From Serpentinicella sp031432315 (GTDB lineage Bacteria > Bacillota > Clostridia > Peptostreptococcales > Natronincolaceae): DNA of 64,000 bases. The stretch is taken from NCBI RefSeq assembly GCF_031432315.1, contig NZ_JAVKGO010000001.1, positions 62,001-126,000 of the forward strand. The letters are read 5' to 3'. Positions 16,538 to 25,521 of this stretch are shown in pieces. The first letter of the stretch is position 1. Every line of letters starts with the position of its first letter. The notes under the pieces were generated by a model. The model saw nothing but the letters and a program-made list of their open reading frames with translations. It was not told the DNA's origin and made no database searches. The position numbers were made by a program, and so were the translations under genes.

Positions 16538-17623
16538 ATGAGAAAAAAGGGACAAATTAAAAGACTATTTCCTGGTGGAAATACATCTGTAGGATTCTAT
16601 TCATACTACGAGTATGTTATTGATGTAAAAAAAGCAAAAAAAGTATATTATTTAAAAGGGGGACCAGGTCTAGGAAAGTCAAGTATGATGAAGCGTATCG
16701 GACAAGAGATGCTTAATAATGGATTCAATATTGAGTTACACCACTGTTCCGCCGATCCAGATTCTATAGATGCCTTAGTTATTCCTGAAATTAAAACTGC
16801 ATTTATTGATGGAACAGCACCTCATACTTTAGATCCTAAATTTCCAGGAGCTGTTGAGGAAATTATAAATTTAGGAGAATTCTGGGACGAAGAAGGAATA
16901 AGAAATAACAAAGATCAAATCATTCGCTCTATTGAAGACAATGGAAATATATATAAGAGAGTGTATAAGTACTTAGGAGCTGCCAAGCTAATACGTGATG
17001 ATATTGAATGGATTCATTCTAATGCAGTCGATAAAGCTTTATTAAAAGAAAAAAGTTTTGAGTTTATTAATGAAATTTTTAAAGATGCTAAAAAAATTAG
17101 CAAAGAATCTACTGTTAGACGATTATTTGGAAGTGCGTATACACATAAAGGTCATATAGATTATGCAGAGACGTTTATTTCAGAAAATAAAAAAATATAT
17201 TTTATAGAAGGTAAAATTGGAACAGGACGGTCAGATATCTTAGACAAAATTTTAAGAAGAGGAATAGAAAACGGATACGATTTAGAGGTATATCATGAAC
17301 CGTTAGACCCATTGAAAATAGAAGCACTAATTATAAAAGATCTAGGAGTGGCGATAACCACAAATGATAAATATGACGATAGTAGTTTTAGAATGAATAT
17401 TAATAGCTTTTTAAAGAAAGATTTATTAGACAAATATGAACAGGGTTTAGATGATAGTATAGAAATTTATAATCAACTACTCCAAGATGCAATGGATACA
17501 TTAAAAAAGGCAAAAGAAAATCACGATATAATAGAAAGCTATTATATACCAAATATAAGGTTTGAGTTAATAGATGATTTAACAACAAAATTAATCAAAA
17601 GAGTCTTAGAAATAAAAAACTAA
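16538..17623 (+). CDS. P-loop ATPase with tandem internal duplication (PRK06851-like)
   Basis: Cytoplasmic NTPase-like protein of unknown role, 361 aa, resembling the PRK06851 group found in spore-forming Firmicutes. The two halves repeat each other: KRLFPGGNTSVGFYSYYEYV plus Walker A GGPGLGKSS (residues about 8-65), then RRLFGSAYTHKGHIDYAETF plus the degenerate loop EGKIGTGRSD (about 194-240), where Lys is replaced by Arg. After each loop a matching segment recurs (ELHHCSADPDSIDALVIPEI and EVYHEPLDPLKIEALIIKDL). The second half therefore may bind but not hydrolyse nucleotide (inference). ATG at 16538 follows AAGGAGG by seven bases. It stands alone and ends in a terminator shared with the convergent gene. 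Confidence 0.82.
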   Translation: MRKKGQIKRLFPGGNTSVGFYSYYEYVIDVKKAKKVYYLKGGPGLGKSSMMKRIGQEMLNNGFNIELHHCSADPDSIDALVIPEIKTAFIDGTAPHTLDPKFPGAVEEIINLGEFWDEEGIRNNKDQIIRSIEDNGNIYKRVYKYLGAAKLIRDDIEWIHSNAVDKALLKEKSFEFINEIFKDAKKISKESTVRRLFGSAYTHKGHIDYAETFISENKKIYFIEGKIGTGRSDILDKILRRGIENGYDLEVYHEPLDPLKIEALIIKDLGVAITTNDKYDDSSFRMNINSFLKKDLLDKYEQGLDDSIEIYNQLLQDAMDTLKKAKENHDIIESYYIPNIRFELIDDLTTKLIKRVLEIKN

Positions 17624-17651
17624 AATGGCTGGTGTAAGCCATTTTAGTTTT
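17616..17651. terminator. Bidirectional terminator overlapping both stop codons
   Basis: A perfect 15-bp stem (AAAACTAAAATGGCT / AGCCATTTTAGTTTT, 6-base loop). The left arm contains the TAA of the plus-strand ATPase and the right arm contains the stop of the minus-strand gene. Confidence 0.85.
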
Positions 17652-18636
17652 CCATCATATATCTAAATCCTTTATCCATATGAAAATATTTTCCATCTAA
17701 AGAAATAACACGATAATTATTGTTACTCAAGCCTCTCAATGCATCTATACTATTCTCCATATCTTTTATTATTCCAATATTTTTTAGAAAATTCTCTTCT
17801 GTAATTTTGCCAATTATAAACTTCTGATGATCAGGGCTCCAATGATAGGACGAGTTAAACTCCTTGCTTTCTAATAAATTAAAGTCATTATTTTGGGGTG
17901 GAATAAAACTAGATTTAGCAGTGAATTTATCCAGTTTTGTGTAAGTATTAATAAACAAATCTTCTTCTTTTAGAATTTTAAATTTTATACTCTCTTCAAC
18001 TCTACACCATCTATCACGATCAGAATTATTATAAAGCCAGCTCTCATTATAAACCTCTTCTAAATAAATTGTTTGATCCCAGACTACATTAAATTTTTCA
18101 TCATGATAATGATAAATCTCTAAAAACTCTTTGTAGAGCATTGCACCAAGTGACTCATCTAAGGTTTGATAAAGTAACATCATATGATGAGATTTATCAG
18201 GACATTCGATAAAATCTATATTAGAAACAGGAAGGATGTTTTTTATACTCTTTTCAAAGATATATTCTTTACCAATTTGATTATAAATTGCAACTACTGC
18301 AAGATCTTGTGATAAGTTAAGGTTAATAATTAGCTGCTCAGCATCATTAGGTATAATATTATCCTTATATACAGATATGTCGATAAAATCAACATAATCT
18401 AACCACTTTTGATAACCTAAAGTACTTAATACCGATCTTTTAACTTCTCGTTCTATATCACTATTTATGTAATCATTATCAAAAAAATAAGAAATAGTAC
18501 TAGAATTAAGTTTATATTCGGAAGAAGTGTACTGAATAAAAGTTGCTACATCATCAGGGGACTTAAATAATGTTTGGATAAAAAATGATAACAAAGCTAA
18601 TACAATAAAACTAATAAGAAACAATAAATTTTTCAA
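17644..18636 (-). CDS. Uncharacterised membrane-anchored extracytoplasmic protein (330 aa)
   Basis: Not recognised. The N-terminus is a signal anchor (LKNLLFLISFIVLALLSFFIQTLF), after which everything is soluble and acidic, rich in Asp, Tyr and Ser, and probably outside the membrane. There is no lipobox or catalytic motif I can point to. The start is TTG at 18636, six bases after AGAGGTG; a GTG three codons upstream lies inside that ribosome binding site, so it is less likely. It is convergent with the duplicated ATPase and divergent from the ACT/UPF0210 pair, with no evident partner. Confidence 0.72.
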   Translation of the reverse strand: MKNLLFLISFIVLALLSFFIQTLFKSPDDVATFIQYTSSEYKLNSSTISYFFDNDYINSDIEREVKRSVLSTLGYQKWLDYVDFIDISVYKDNIIPNDAEQLIINLNLSQDLAVVAIYNQIGKEYIFEKSIKNILPVSNIDFIECPDKSHHMMLLYQTLDESLGAMLYKEFLEIYHYHDEKFNVVWDQTIYLEEVYNESWLYNNSDRDRWCRVEESIKFKILKEEDLFINTYTKLDKFTAKSSFIPPQNNDFNLLESKEFNSSYHWSPDHQKFIIGKITEENFLKNIGIIKDMENSIDALRGLSNNNYRVISLDGKYFHMDKGFRYMMEN

Positions 18637-18720
18637 AAGAATCACCTCTTTAGAAGTATATGGTAAAAAGATATATATTATTTGTTTTAACTAAAAATTA
18701 TAAAAATAGATAAAAAAACT

Positions 18721-18748
18721 TTGAAAAGATTTCTATTGCTGGTATAAT
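18721..18748 (+). promoter_or_regulatory. Promoter of the ACT-UPF0210 operon
   Basis: TTGAAA (18721-18726) and TATAAT (18743-18748) are 16 bases apart, about 55 bases before the start of the ACT gene. Confidence 0.7.
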
Positions 18749-18804
18749 AGAAAGTATTATAAAAAATTCTACATATATTGACAATTTACTTAAGGAGGAA
18801 GAAA

Positions 18805-19083
18805 ATGAAAGATAATAAAGCTATTGTTACAGTGTTAGGGCAAGATCAAGTGGGAATTATTTCTACTTTAACTAATATTCTTGCAGAAAGTGATGTAAAT
18901 ATACTAGATATTAGTCAAACAATTTTACAAGATTACTTCACAATGATTATGGTAGTTGATGTTTCAAAATGCAAAGTTGGATTTGGAGAATTAAAACAGA
19001 GCTTACTTGAAGCAGGAGAAAAAATAGGATTACAAGTAAATGCACAAAAATCAGAAGTATTTGATTTTATGCATCGAATTTAG
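18805..19083 (+). CDS. ACT domain protein, UPF0237 family
   Basis: A 92-residue stand-alone ACT domain, the small-ligand (often amino acid) binding module. The opening IVTVLGQDQVGIISTLTNIL and following VNILDISQTILQDYFTMIM are the family signature. ATG at 18805 follows AAGGAGG by six bases. It is 11 bases from the UPF0210 gene and this pair is conserved in many Firmicutes and archaea, suggesting that the ACT protein regulates or partners the larger one. The ligand is unknown. Confidence 0.9.
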   Translation: MKDNKAIVTVLGQDQVGIISTLTNILAESDVNILDISQTILQDYFTMIMVVDVSKCKVGFGELKQSLLEAGEKIGLQVNAQKSEVFDFMHRI

Positions 19084-19094
19084 GAGGAGATAAG

Positions 19095-20465
19095 ATGCCT
19101 ATATCATCAGCAACGGGACAAGAAATTTTAGAAACAATAAGAATGGTAGAAATGGAAAATTTAGATATACGAACAGTAACCATGGGAATAAGCCTTCGTG
19201 ATTGTGGACATACAGATCCAAAAGTATCACAACAAAAAATTTATGATAAAATAACAAAGTACGCAGAGAATCTTGTGTCAGAAGCAAGTAAAATTGAGTT
19301 AGAATATGGTATCCCAATAGTCAACAAAAGAATTTCAGTGACACCGATGTCTATGGTTGCAGAATCAAGTGATATCGATACATATGTTGACTTTGCAAAA
19401 GTTTTAGATAAAGCTGCTAAAGAAGTAGGTGTTAATTTTATTGGCGGGTTTTCAGCATTAGTTCAAAAAGGTTTTACAAAAGGGGATATGAACTTAATAC
19501 GATCAATACCACAGGCGCTTGCTGAAACAGAAAGAGTATGCGCATCGGTGAACGTAGCAAGTTCAAAATCTGGTATTAATATGGATGCAGTTTATGAAAT
19601 GGGAAAAATAATTAAAAAGACAGCAGAGTATTCAAAAGATCAAGATAGTTTAGGATGTGCTAAATTAGTTGTTTTCTGTAATGTGCCAGAAGACAACCCA
19701 TTTATGGCCGGTGCTTTCCACGGAGTAGGAGAAGCAGAGTGTGTAATTAACGTAGGCGTAAGTGGTCCAGGAGTAGTATTAAATGCCATTAAAAAACATC
19801 CGACAGTTGACTTTGGCGAATTATCTAATGTTATTAAAAAAACAGCTTTTAAAATAACTAGAATTGGGGAACTTGTTGGAAAAGAGGCTTCAAGTCGCCT
19901 AGGGGTACCTTTTGGTATAATGGACTTATCTCTAGCACCTACACCAGCAATAGGTGACAGTGTTTCAGATATTTTAGAAGCAATAGGCGTTGAAAGAACA
20001 GGAACGCATGGGACAACAGCAGCACTAGCAATGTTAAATGATGCAGTTAAAAAAGGCGGTATTATGGCCTCTTCTCATGTTGGTGGTCTAAGTGGAGCCT
20101 TTATTCCAGTTAGTGAAGATGCAGGAATGATAGAAGCAGTAGAGGTTGGTGCATTAAACATAGACAAACTTGAAGCTATGACCTGTGTATGCTCCGTAGG
20201 ATTAGATATGATTGCAATTCCAGGAGCAACAGAAGCAGAAACAATAGCGGCTATCATAGCTGATGAATCAGCTATAGGAATGATTAATAAGAAAACCACA
20301 GCTGTTAGAATTATTCCGGTTATAGGTAAATCAGTTGGTGAAGTAGTAGAGTTTGGAGGCTTATTAGGACGTGCTCCAATTATGCCAGTAAACAAGTATA
20401 GCTCTACTGCCTTTGTAAAAAGAGGCGGAAGAATTCCAGCACCATTACAAGCTTTTAATAATTAA
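19095..20465 (+). CDS. UPF0210 (DUF711, PFL-like) family protein
   Basis: A 456-residue cytoplasmic protein of the UPF0210/DUF711 family, distantly related to pyruvate formate-lyase-like folds. It matches the family along its length: MGISLRDCGHTDPKVSQQKI near residue 37, GGFSALVQKGFT near 120, and GTHGTTAALAMLNDAVKKGG around 305. The biochemical role is not established. ATG at 19095 follows TAGGAGGAG. It is cotranscribed with the ACT gene and followed by a strong terminator. Normal length, no odd features. Confidence 0.92.
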   Translation: MPISSATGQEILETIRMVEMENLDIRTVTMGISLRDCGHTDPKVSQQKIYDKITKYAENLVSEASKIELEYGIPIVNKRISVTPMSMVAESSDIDTYVDFAKVLDKAAKEVGVNFIGGFSALVQKGFTKGDMNLIRSIPQALAETERVCASVNVASSKSGINMDAVYEMGKIIKKTAEYSKDQDSLGCAKLVVFCNVPEDNPFMAGAFHGVGEAECVINVGVSGPGVVLNAIKKHPTVDFGELSNVIKKTAFKITRIGELVGKEASSRLGVPFGIMDLSLAPTPAIGDSVSDILEAIGVERTGTHGTTAALAMLNDAVKKGGIMASSHVGGLSGAFIPVSEDAGMIEAVEVGALNIDKLEAMTCVCSVGLDMIAIPGATEAETIAAIIADESAIGMINKKTTAVRIIPVIGKSVGEVVEFGGLLGRAPIMPVNKYSSTAFVKRGGRIPAPLQAFNN

Positions 20466-20467
20466 TA

Positions 20468-20518
20468 AAAAACCAATCAGTATTTGATAAAAATATTATC
20501 AAAACTGATTGGTTTTTT
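20468..20518. terminator. Bidirectional two-part terminator hairpin
   Basis: The outer stem AAAAACCAATCAGT / ACTGATTGGTTTTT encloses an inner TTTGATAA / TTATCAAA stem, giving 22 paired bases with a one-base bulge. T runs on both strands let it serve UPF0210 and the convergent hydrolase gene. Confidence 0.92.
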
Positions 20519-20549
20519 ATTTGGTAAAAATTTGCGGGGGTAGGGCTAT

Positions 20550-21428
20550 TTATTTATTAGTTGGTAAATAATAAGGTTTTTTCTTGGACCAGATTTCATG
20601 ACCATCACTATAAAACACTAAATTTCCTTGTTTATCAGTACGATATATTGAAGCATTATATTTTTTTAACCGTTTTAAAACATTTGCATCCGGGTGACCA
20701 TATGGATTATTGGTACCACAAGAAATAGCGAATATATCTACTTTTACAGTATCTAAGAATTCACTTGTCGATGATGTGCTACTACCATGGTGAGCAACCT
20801 TTAAAAAATGTGATTCCAAAAAAGATGGTGGATAGTAGTTAATAATGTCCATCTCTGCTAGAGATTCAATATCACCAGCAAATAAGAAAGTGTTGTTTTT
20901 GTACACAACTTTACAGACTATACTCCATAGGTTTAAGTCATCGCCATAGTTCCTTAATGGCCCTAAAAAGTAGAGCTTTAGATCGTCATCAACTAAAATA
21001 GGAGCATTAATAATTGGGGGATTTATTTTAAGATTATACTCTGCTAAAGAAACCAAAACATCTTCAAAAACCTCCGTTGTGTGACTTTTTTCAGTCATAT
21101 AAAAATCATTAATTTCAAAGTTATTAATAACTTCAGGGATTCCACCGATATGATCAGAATGAGGATGAGTAGCAATTAAAATATCAATTGTATCAATTTG
21201 CAGATTTTTTATGTAAGAAACGACATTTGGTCCTTGATTGGGTTCGCCAGCATCAATTAATATTGTATTTTGATTGGGAGTAACAATAAGTATGCTGTCT
21301 CCTTGTCCAACATCAATAATATGTATACTGAGAACATCTGAGCTGGTAGGGAAAAAATACATAAAAAATAAAACAATTATGCATAGAAAGACAACTGATA
21401 TCATTGTTTTTTTATTTTTTATAAACAT
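20550..21428 (-). CDS. Anchored ComEC/Rec2-type metallo-beta-lactamase protein
   Basis: Predicted hydrolase of the metallo-beta-lactamase superfamily, 292 aa, resembling the C-terminal domain of ComEC/Rec2. A signal anchor (TMISVVFLCIIVLFFMYFF) places it outside the membrane. The fold starts with IHIIDVGQGDSILI, then TILIDAG, and carries the metal motif HPHSDHIGG near residue 86, later LFAGDIES and VAHHGSSTSS. ATG at 21428. It is convergent with the UPF0210 gene. ComEC about 2.6 kb away lacks this domain, so this protein could supply it in trans; that is inference, because such stand-alone hydrolases are common in genomes with full ComEC as well. Confidence 0.9.
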   Translation of the reverse strand: MFIKNKKTMISVVFLCIIVLFFMYFFPTSSDVLSIHIIDVGQGDSILIVTPNQNTILIDAGEPNQGPNVVSYIKNLQIDTIDILIATHPHSDHIGGIPEVINNFEINDFYMTEKSHTTEVFEDVLVSLAEYNLKINPPIINAPILVDDDLKLYFLGPLRNYGDDLNLWSIVCKVVYKNNTFLFAGDIESLAEMDIINYYPPSFLESHFLKVAHHGSSTSSTSEFLDTVKVDIFAISCGTNNPYGHPDANVLKRLKKYNASIYRTDKQGNLVFYSDGHEIWSKKKPYYLPTNK

Positions 21429-21539
21429 ATAGAATCATCTCCCTTTGGATGTATAAACAAGTTAATATTTGGTTGCTGTTATAAATATATTATAGTATTA
21501 TATATAAAGTAAACATTGCTTTCAAGAGGAGTTGTTAAA

Positions 21540-22796
21540 TTGTATAGTTTGAATATATTTTTTCCTACTCAAGATGAACGAGAATTTTTTCTAAACTACA
21601 ACGAGTTGGAAATTAAAATGATAGATGGTAATAAAAAGTATTATTCTAATATAGATGAGATAAATTTAATAAAATGCAAGTCAGTATATAAACATATTCC
21701 AGGTTATTGGCTTGAAGTACAAATTAGCAATACAGATCAAGGAAACAAACTTTATAATCAAATTTTTAACATGGTACCATCTGATCGTATTAATGAAGAA
21801 GTATTTTATCCAAAACACTTAACGGGATCAAAATGCTTAAATAAAGGATGGCTAAAAAAATATGATCTTTTAAAAAATCGGTTTAAAGATGATGTATGGA
21901 AAATATTCTTTCAAGAAGTAAAGAACCATTTATTATCCGGAAGGGAAGAAATAGCTTATTATGGTTTATTATTAATTTTTAAGCTTAATCCATTTTTTCT
22001 AAAGAAATATAAGCGTTTTTATATTTTCGAAGAGTTTGCTTACTACTTTGAGGACGTTGGAAACTTAGGTAAAGCTATAAAAAGTTTGAAAATGCAAGCT
22101 GTATTATGTCCAGAATCAGTTGAACCATATTTGAACATGAGCAGTTTTTATATTGTAAATGGAATGGAAAAAGATGCAATAAACACTTGTGTGAAAGGCT
22201 TAGAAAAAAATCAAAACAATCAATATTTAGTAAGTAATTTAATTATAGCAGCCACAAACATGGGTGATTTTGAATATGCTATAGCATATTTACAGAGTAC
22301 TTTGAATGATGATCCGAACAACCCATTTTTTCTAAAACTTCTTGGGGATGTATTTTATGAATTAGAAAATAATAATAGTGCAATAGATTGTTACAAGAAA
22401 TCCTACGAACAAATAAAAAAAGAAACAATTGATGATTTACAAGCAGATATATGCAGTTCTTTAGCCAATTGCTACTATGACAACGAGAATTATAAAGAAG
22501 CAGTGGCATATTATAGGAAATCGTTAAAGTATACACCTTCTGATTCATTTATTTTGCTAACTTTATCTCAAATTTATTTTGATAAATTAAAAGATGTTAA
22601 GAGTGCACTAAAATTTACTAGGTTATTAGTAGAAAAGATCCCGGAAAATGGGTTAGGTCAGCTTCAATTAGGTTTAATATATTCAGATATGAAAAATATT
22701 GAAAAAGCAAGGTGGCATTTATATAGGGCAAGACAATTAATGCCATATTACTTACCTGTGCAAGAAGCAATAAACTCATTGAAAAAGATAAAATAA
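21540..22796 (+). CDS. TPR-repeat protein (418 aa)
   Basis: Cytoplasmic tetratricopeptide protein with no catalytic domain visible. Residues 1 to about 150 are unlike TPR and carry no motif I recognise. From about 160 onward at least six TPR units can be read (for example SVEPYLNMSSFYIVNGMEKD, NPFFLKLLGDVFYELENNNS and SLANCYYDNENYKEAVAYY), suggesting a protein-binding scaffold. The start is TTG at 21540, eight bases after AGAGGAG; the frame extends eight codons further without a better site. It precedes the RNase Z-like gene by 60 bases. Confidence 0.82.
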   Translation: MYSLNIFFPTQDEREFFLNYNELEIKMIDGNKKYYSNIDEINLIKCKSVYKHIPGYWLEVQISNTDQGNKLYNQIFNMVPSDRINEEVFYPKHLTGSKCLNKGWLKKYDLLKNRFKDDVWKIFFQEVKNHLLSGREEIAYYGLLLIFKLNPFFLKKYKRFYIFEEFAYYFEDVGNLGKAIKSLKMQAVLCPESVEPYLNMSSFYIVNGMEKDAINTCVKGLEKNQNNQYLVSNLIIAATNMGDFEYAIAYLQSTLNDDPNNPFFLKLLGDVFYELENNNSAIDCYKKSYEQIKKETIDDLQADICSSLANCYYDNENYKEAVAYYRKSLKYTPSDSFILLTLSQIYFDKLKDVKSALKFTRLLVEKIPENGLGQLQLGLIYSDMKNIEKARWHLYRARQLMPYYLPVQEAINSLKKIK

Positions 22797-22858
22797 GTAT
22801 ACGCGTCAATATATATAATAAGGAACCTATATTTTAGTCAAGTAGAAGGAGTGATAAT

Positions 22859-23596
22859 TTGAAACTAACTGTGTTAGGTTGTTATGGACCTTATCCAAAG
22901 GCTAACGGGGCTTGTTCTGGATATTTGTTAGAAGATGACAATACCAAGATTTTAATTGATTGCGGTAGCGGTGTTTTATCAAAATTATTTTCACTTTGCA
23001 ATGATCTTAATAAATTAGATGCTATTTTTATAAGTCATTTACATGCAGATCATATGTCAGACCTACTTGTTCTTAAGTATGCAATTGGAATAGGACAGAT
23101 GATGGGAAAAGTAAAGAATTCAATTCAAATTTATTTACCAGCTAGTCCAAAAGATGAATATGATAAGATTCAATATAATAGTGCTTTTGTACGTAATATT
23201 ATAAATGAAAGTTCAAAAGTTCAAGTAAAGGGTATAGAAGTTACATTTAAAAAAACAAATCACCCAATCGAATGCTATGCAATGTCATTTGTAAAAGATG
23301 AAAAAAAATTTGTTTATTCAGGAGATACGAAGAAGTTCAATGGTTTACCTGATTTTGTTAACGGAAGTGATTTATTTCTTTGTGAGGCAAGTATGTTAGA
23401 AAAAGACAGAACAGAAACGGTTTATCATCTTTCAGCAAAACAAGCAGCAGAAGTAGCATTAGAAGCAGATATAAAAAGAGTGCTATTAACTCACTTACTA
23501 CCTGAAATAAAACAAGAAAGTCTATTCAATGAAGCAAGGGATATTTTCCCCTATATTATTGAAATAGCAGAAGAAGGTAAGACATACTTTATTTAG
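22859..23596 (+). CDS. Metallo-beta-lactamase fold hydrolase, YhfI/RNase Z-like
   Basis: Cytoplasmic metal-dependent hydrolase of 245 aa. It has the RNase Z-like opening LTVLGCYGPYPKANGACSGY, the metal site SHLHADHMSDL near residue 60, then later YSGDTK and THLLPE, which provide further metal ligands. It resembles Bacillus YhfI and related stand-alone hydrolases rather than true tRNase Z, since the long exosite arm is absent. Substrate unknown. The start is TTG at 22859 after AAGGAGTGA; no ATG fits. Confidence 0.88.
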   Translation: MKLTVLGCYGPYPKANGACSGYLLEDDNTKILIDCGSGVLSKLFSLCNDLNKLDAIFISHLHADHMSDLLVLKYAIGIGQMMGKVKNSIQIYLPASPKDEYDKIQYNSAFVRNIINESSKVQVKGIEVTFKKTNHPIECYAMSFVKDEKKFVYSGDTKKFNGLPDFVNGSDLFLCEASMLEKDRTETVYHLSAKQAAEVALEADIKRVLLTHLLPEIKQESLFNEARDIFPYIIEIAEEGKTYFI

Positions 23597-23668
23597 TATA
23601 AATAATATAAACCACATCATGAGAAAATAATAAAAAGTTACATTATTATTTAGAATTGAGGTGGTTTA

Positions 23669-23956
23669 ATGATTGATAGTATTTTTGAAAGAAGAATAAA
23701 GGAACCAACTTGTTATAAATTGAGTTTAGAAATACCAGAGAAGGAGTACTATAACGTTTACGATGAAGTTACGCAAGATGCAGCTAAAGAGATCTTAAAT
23801 AATTTTTTGCAATATCATCAAGATGATGGAAGACCTACTGATATTGACATCAAGCATAGTAAAAATGATCACATTGTACAAATTAATTCAAAGTTAGATT
23901 ATTTAGGCAATGATCACACAAAAGAAAGAGATATACCTGATTATTTAAATCATTAA
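23669..23956 (+). CDS. Uncharacterised small protein (95 aa)
   Basis: Not recognised. ATG at 23669 follows GAGGTGG by five bases. The protein is acidic, soluble, with an amphipathic first half (MIDSIFERRIKEPTCYKLSL) and a polar second half (DIDIKHSKNDHIVQINSKLD). There is no signal peptide or motif. It lies between the YhfI-like gene and the comEC terminator hairpin, possibly the last gene of that transcript. Confidence 0.72.
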   Translation: MIDSIFERRIKEPTCYKLSLEIPEKEYYNVYDEVTQDAAKEILNNFLQYHQDDGRPTDIDIKHSKNDHIVQINSKLDYLGNDHTKERDIPDYLNH

Positions 23957-23995
23957 ATAAATCGTATTTTTCTACTTTAATAAATTATAAACCAC

Positions 23996-24030
23996 AAAAA
24001 TAGAAAGTCATGATGACTTTCTATTTTTCT
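23996..24030 (+). terminator. Intrinsic terminator before comEC
   Basis: A 15-bp perfect stem AAAAATAGAAAGTCA / TGACTTTCTATTTTT with a 3-base loop and continuing T run. A TATAAT box for the next gene follows at 24036-24041. Confidence 0.88.
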
Positions 24031-24041
24031 TTTAGTATAAT
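24013..24041 (+). promoter_or_regulatory. Possible promoter of comEC-holA
   Basis: A TATAAT (24036-24041) lies 31 bases before the start. The best -35 (ATGACT, 24013-24018) sits inside the terminator stem with 17-base spacing; it is weak. Confidence 0.5.
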
Positions 24042-24072
24042 TTATACAATGATTAATATTTTGGAGGAAAAT

Positions 24073-25521
24073 GTGAGAAGACCAATACCATTAATTTTTG
24101 TATCATTTATTTTGGGAATTTTGTTTAGTTTTCACACGGATATATTCATTTATCCAATATTCATTTTTATATTATGCCTCTTTATATGCTTAGAAATTAG
24201 GCTTAGAAGTAATGTGGTCATATGCTTGTTAATGACTTTATTCTTTCTTACTGGTGTTGTTGTTATGGATTACCATTCGAATAAAGTAACAGTCTTTACG
24301 GATGAAGCGTTTGAAGGTGTACCTATAGATGCAAAAGTGTTAAGCCAGGGAATAAAAAGGAAATATTCTACTGAGTTTACAGCGTCGAATGCTTTTGGCG
24401 AGAAAATTTTATTGCGAGTTTCAGACCTAGAAGAAAAATTTAAACCAGGAGATAGAATAAGAATAAATAGATATAGAATAGAACCTATTGATGTAGATGC
24501 TAATGATTATTTTATGTATGTGAGAAGTCAGAATATATATTCTATCATTAATACATATCAAAAGGATATAGGGTTAATAAAAGAGGGAGAACGTTCACCA
24601 GCTGGAATAGCTTTTACTACTAGAACTTATGCAGAAAGTTATTTAGATGAATCTTTTAAAATTAACCAAAGCAATTTTTTGAAAAGCTTAATATTTGGAA
24701 ATCAAGGTTATTTATCTCCGGAATCCCGTGAGGTTTATAGTAAAAGCGGTACCGCACATATTATTGCAGTGTCCGGATTACATGTAGGTCTATTAATTCT
24801 TTTTATACATTATGGTTTAGCCGCAATAGATATAGGGAAGAAAAAAATAAAAATGATAACGGTGTTTTTCCTATTATTCTATGCTTACATAGTAAATTTT
24901 CCAGTATCAATTCTAAGAGCAATGTCTATGTATTATTTGTATATCCTTGCCTATTTAACTGAAAGAAAATATGATCCAATTAATGCTTTAGCATTGATTG
25001 CCTTTGTTTTGGTATTGTATAATCCTTACGTTTTATTTTCTGTATCTTTTCAACTTTCTTTTATGGCTACATTATCAATTTTATTATTCTACAAACTGAT
25101 TGAAGTGTACTTAGAGAAGTTTATACATAATCCTAAAATAAAATCGTTACTTGCAGTTACATTATCGGCGCAACTAGGTACAATGCCAATTATAGCATTT
25201 CATTTTAACTACATATCTTTTATTTCTATTATAGCAAATTTATTAATAGTACCAGTAATTGGTGTATTGATAGCACTTGTACTTATGAGTATTATAATAG
25301 GGGTATTATCAAGCCAAATTGCTTCATTATTAAACATTGTAATTTCAGCTTTTGTATCTTATATCCATATTATCGCAACAATATGTAGTAGATTTTTTTT
25401 GGCGGGAATAAATATCGATAACTTTCAAGCGAAATACGCTTTATTTTATTATTTAATACTATGTTTTTTATACAATATATTAAATAAAAAACATATTGAT
25501 GGAGGAAAAAATGAGCTATAA
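24073..25521 (+). CDS. comEC: ComEC-family membrane protein lacking the hydrolase domain
   Basis: DNA-uptake channel protein family. The start is GTG at 24073, five bases after GGAGG, giving 482 aa. The N-terminus has membrane segments and a DUF4131/OB-like region (about 70-170). The Competence domain follows, with the typical IFGNQGYLSPESREVYSKSG and HIIAVSGLHVGLL near residues 212-245, then many hydrophobic helices. Full ComEC/Rec2 proteins are usually 700-800 aa with a C-terminal metallo-beta-lactamase domain; here the protein ends right after the last membrane helix. No frameshift is visible and holA starts over its last codons, so the short form looks genuine. Confidence 0.9.
   Translation: MRRPIPLIFVSFILGILFSFHTDIFIYPIFIFILCLFICLEIRLRSNVVICLLMTLFFLTGVVVMDYHSNKVTVFTDEAFEGVPIDAKVLSQGIKRKYSTEFTASNAFGEKILLRVSDLEEKFKPGDRIRINRYRIEPIDVDANDYFMYVRSQNIYSIINTYQKDIGLIKEGERSPAGIAFTTRTYAESYLDESFKINQSNFLKSLIFGNQGYLSPESREVYSKSGTAHIIAVSGLHVGLLILFIHYGLAAIDIGKKKIKMITVFFLLFYAYIVNFPVSILRAMSMYYLYILAYLTERKYDPINALALIAFVLVLYNPYVLFSVSFQLSFMATLSILLFYKLIEVYLEKFIHNPKIKSLLAVTLSAQLGTMPIIAFHFNYISFISIIANLLIVPVIGVLIALVLMSIIIGVLSSQIASLLNIVISAFVSYIHIIATICSRFFLAGINIDNFQAKYALFYYLILCFLYNILNKKHIDGGKNEL

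Noticed and set aside
24010..24072. Longer start for comEC
   Set aside because: The upstream codons cover the terminator hairpin and promoter; GTG 24073 follows GGAGG.
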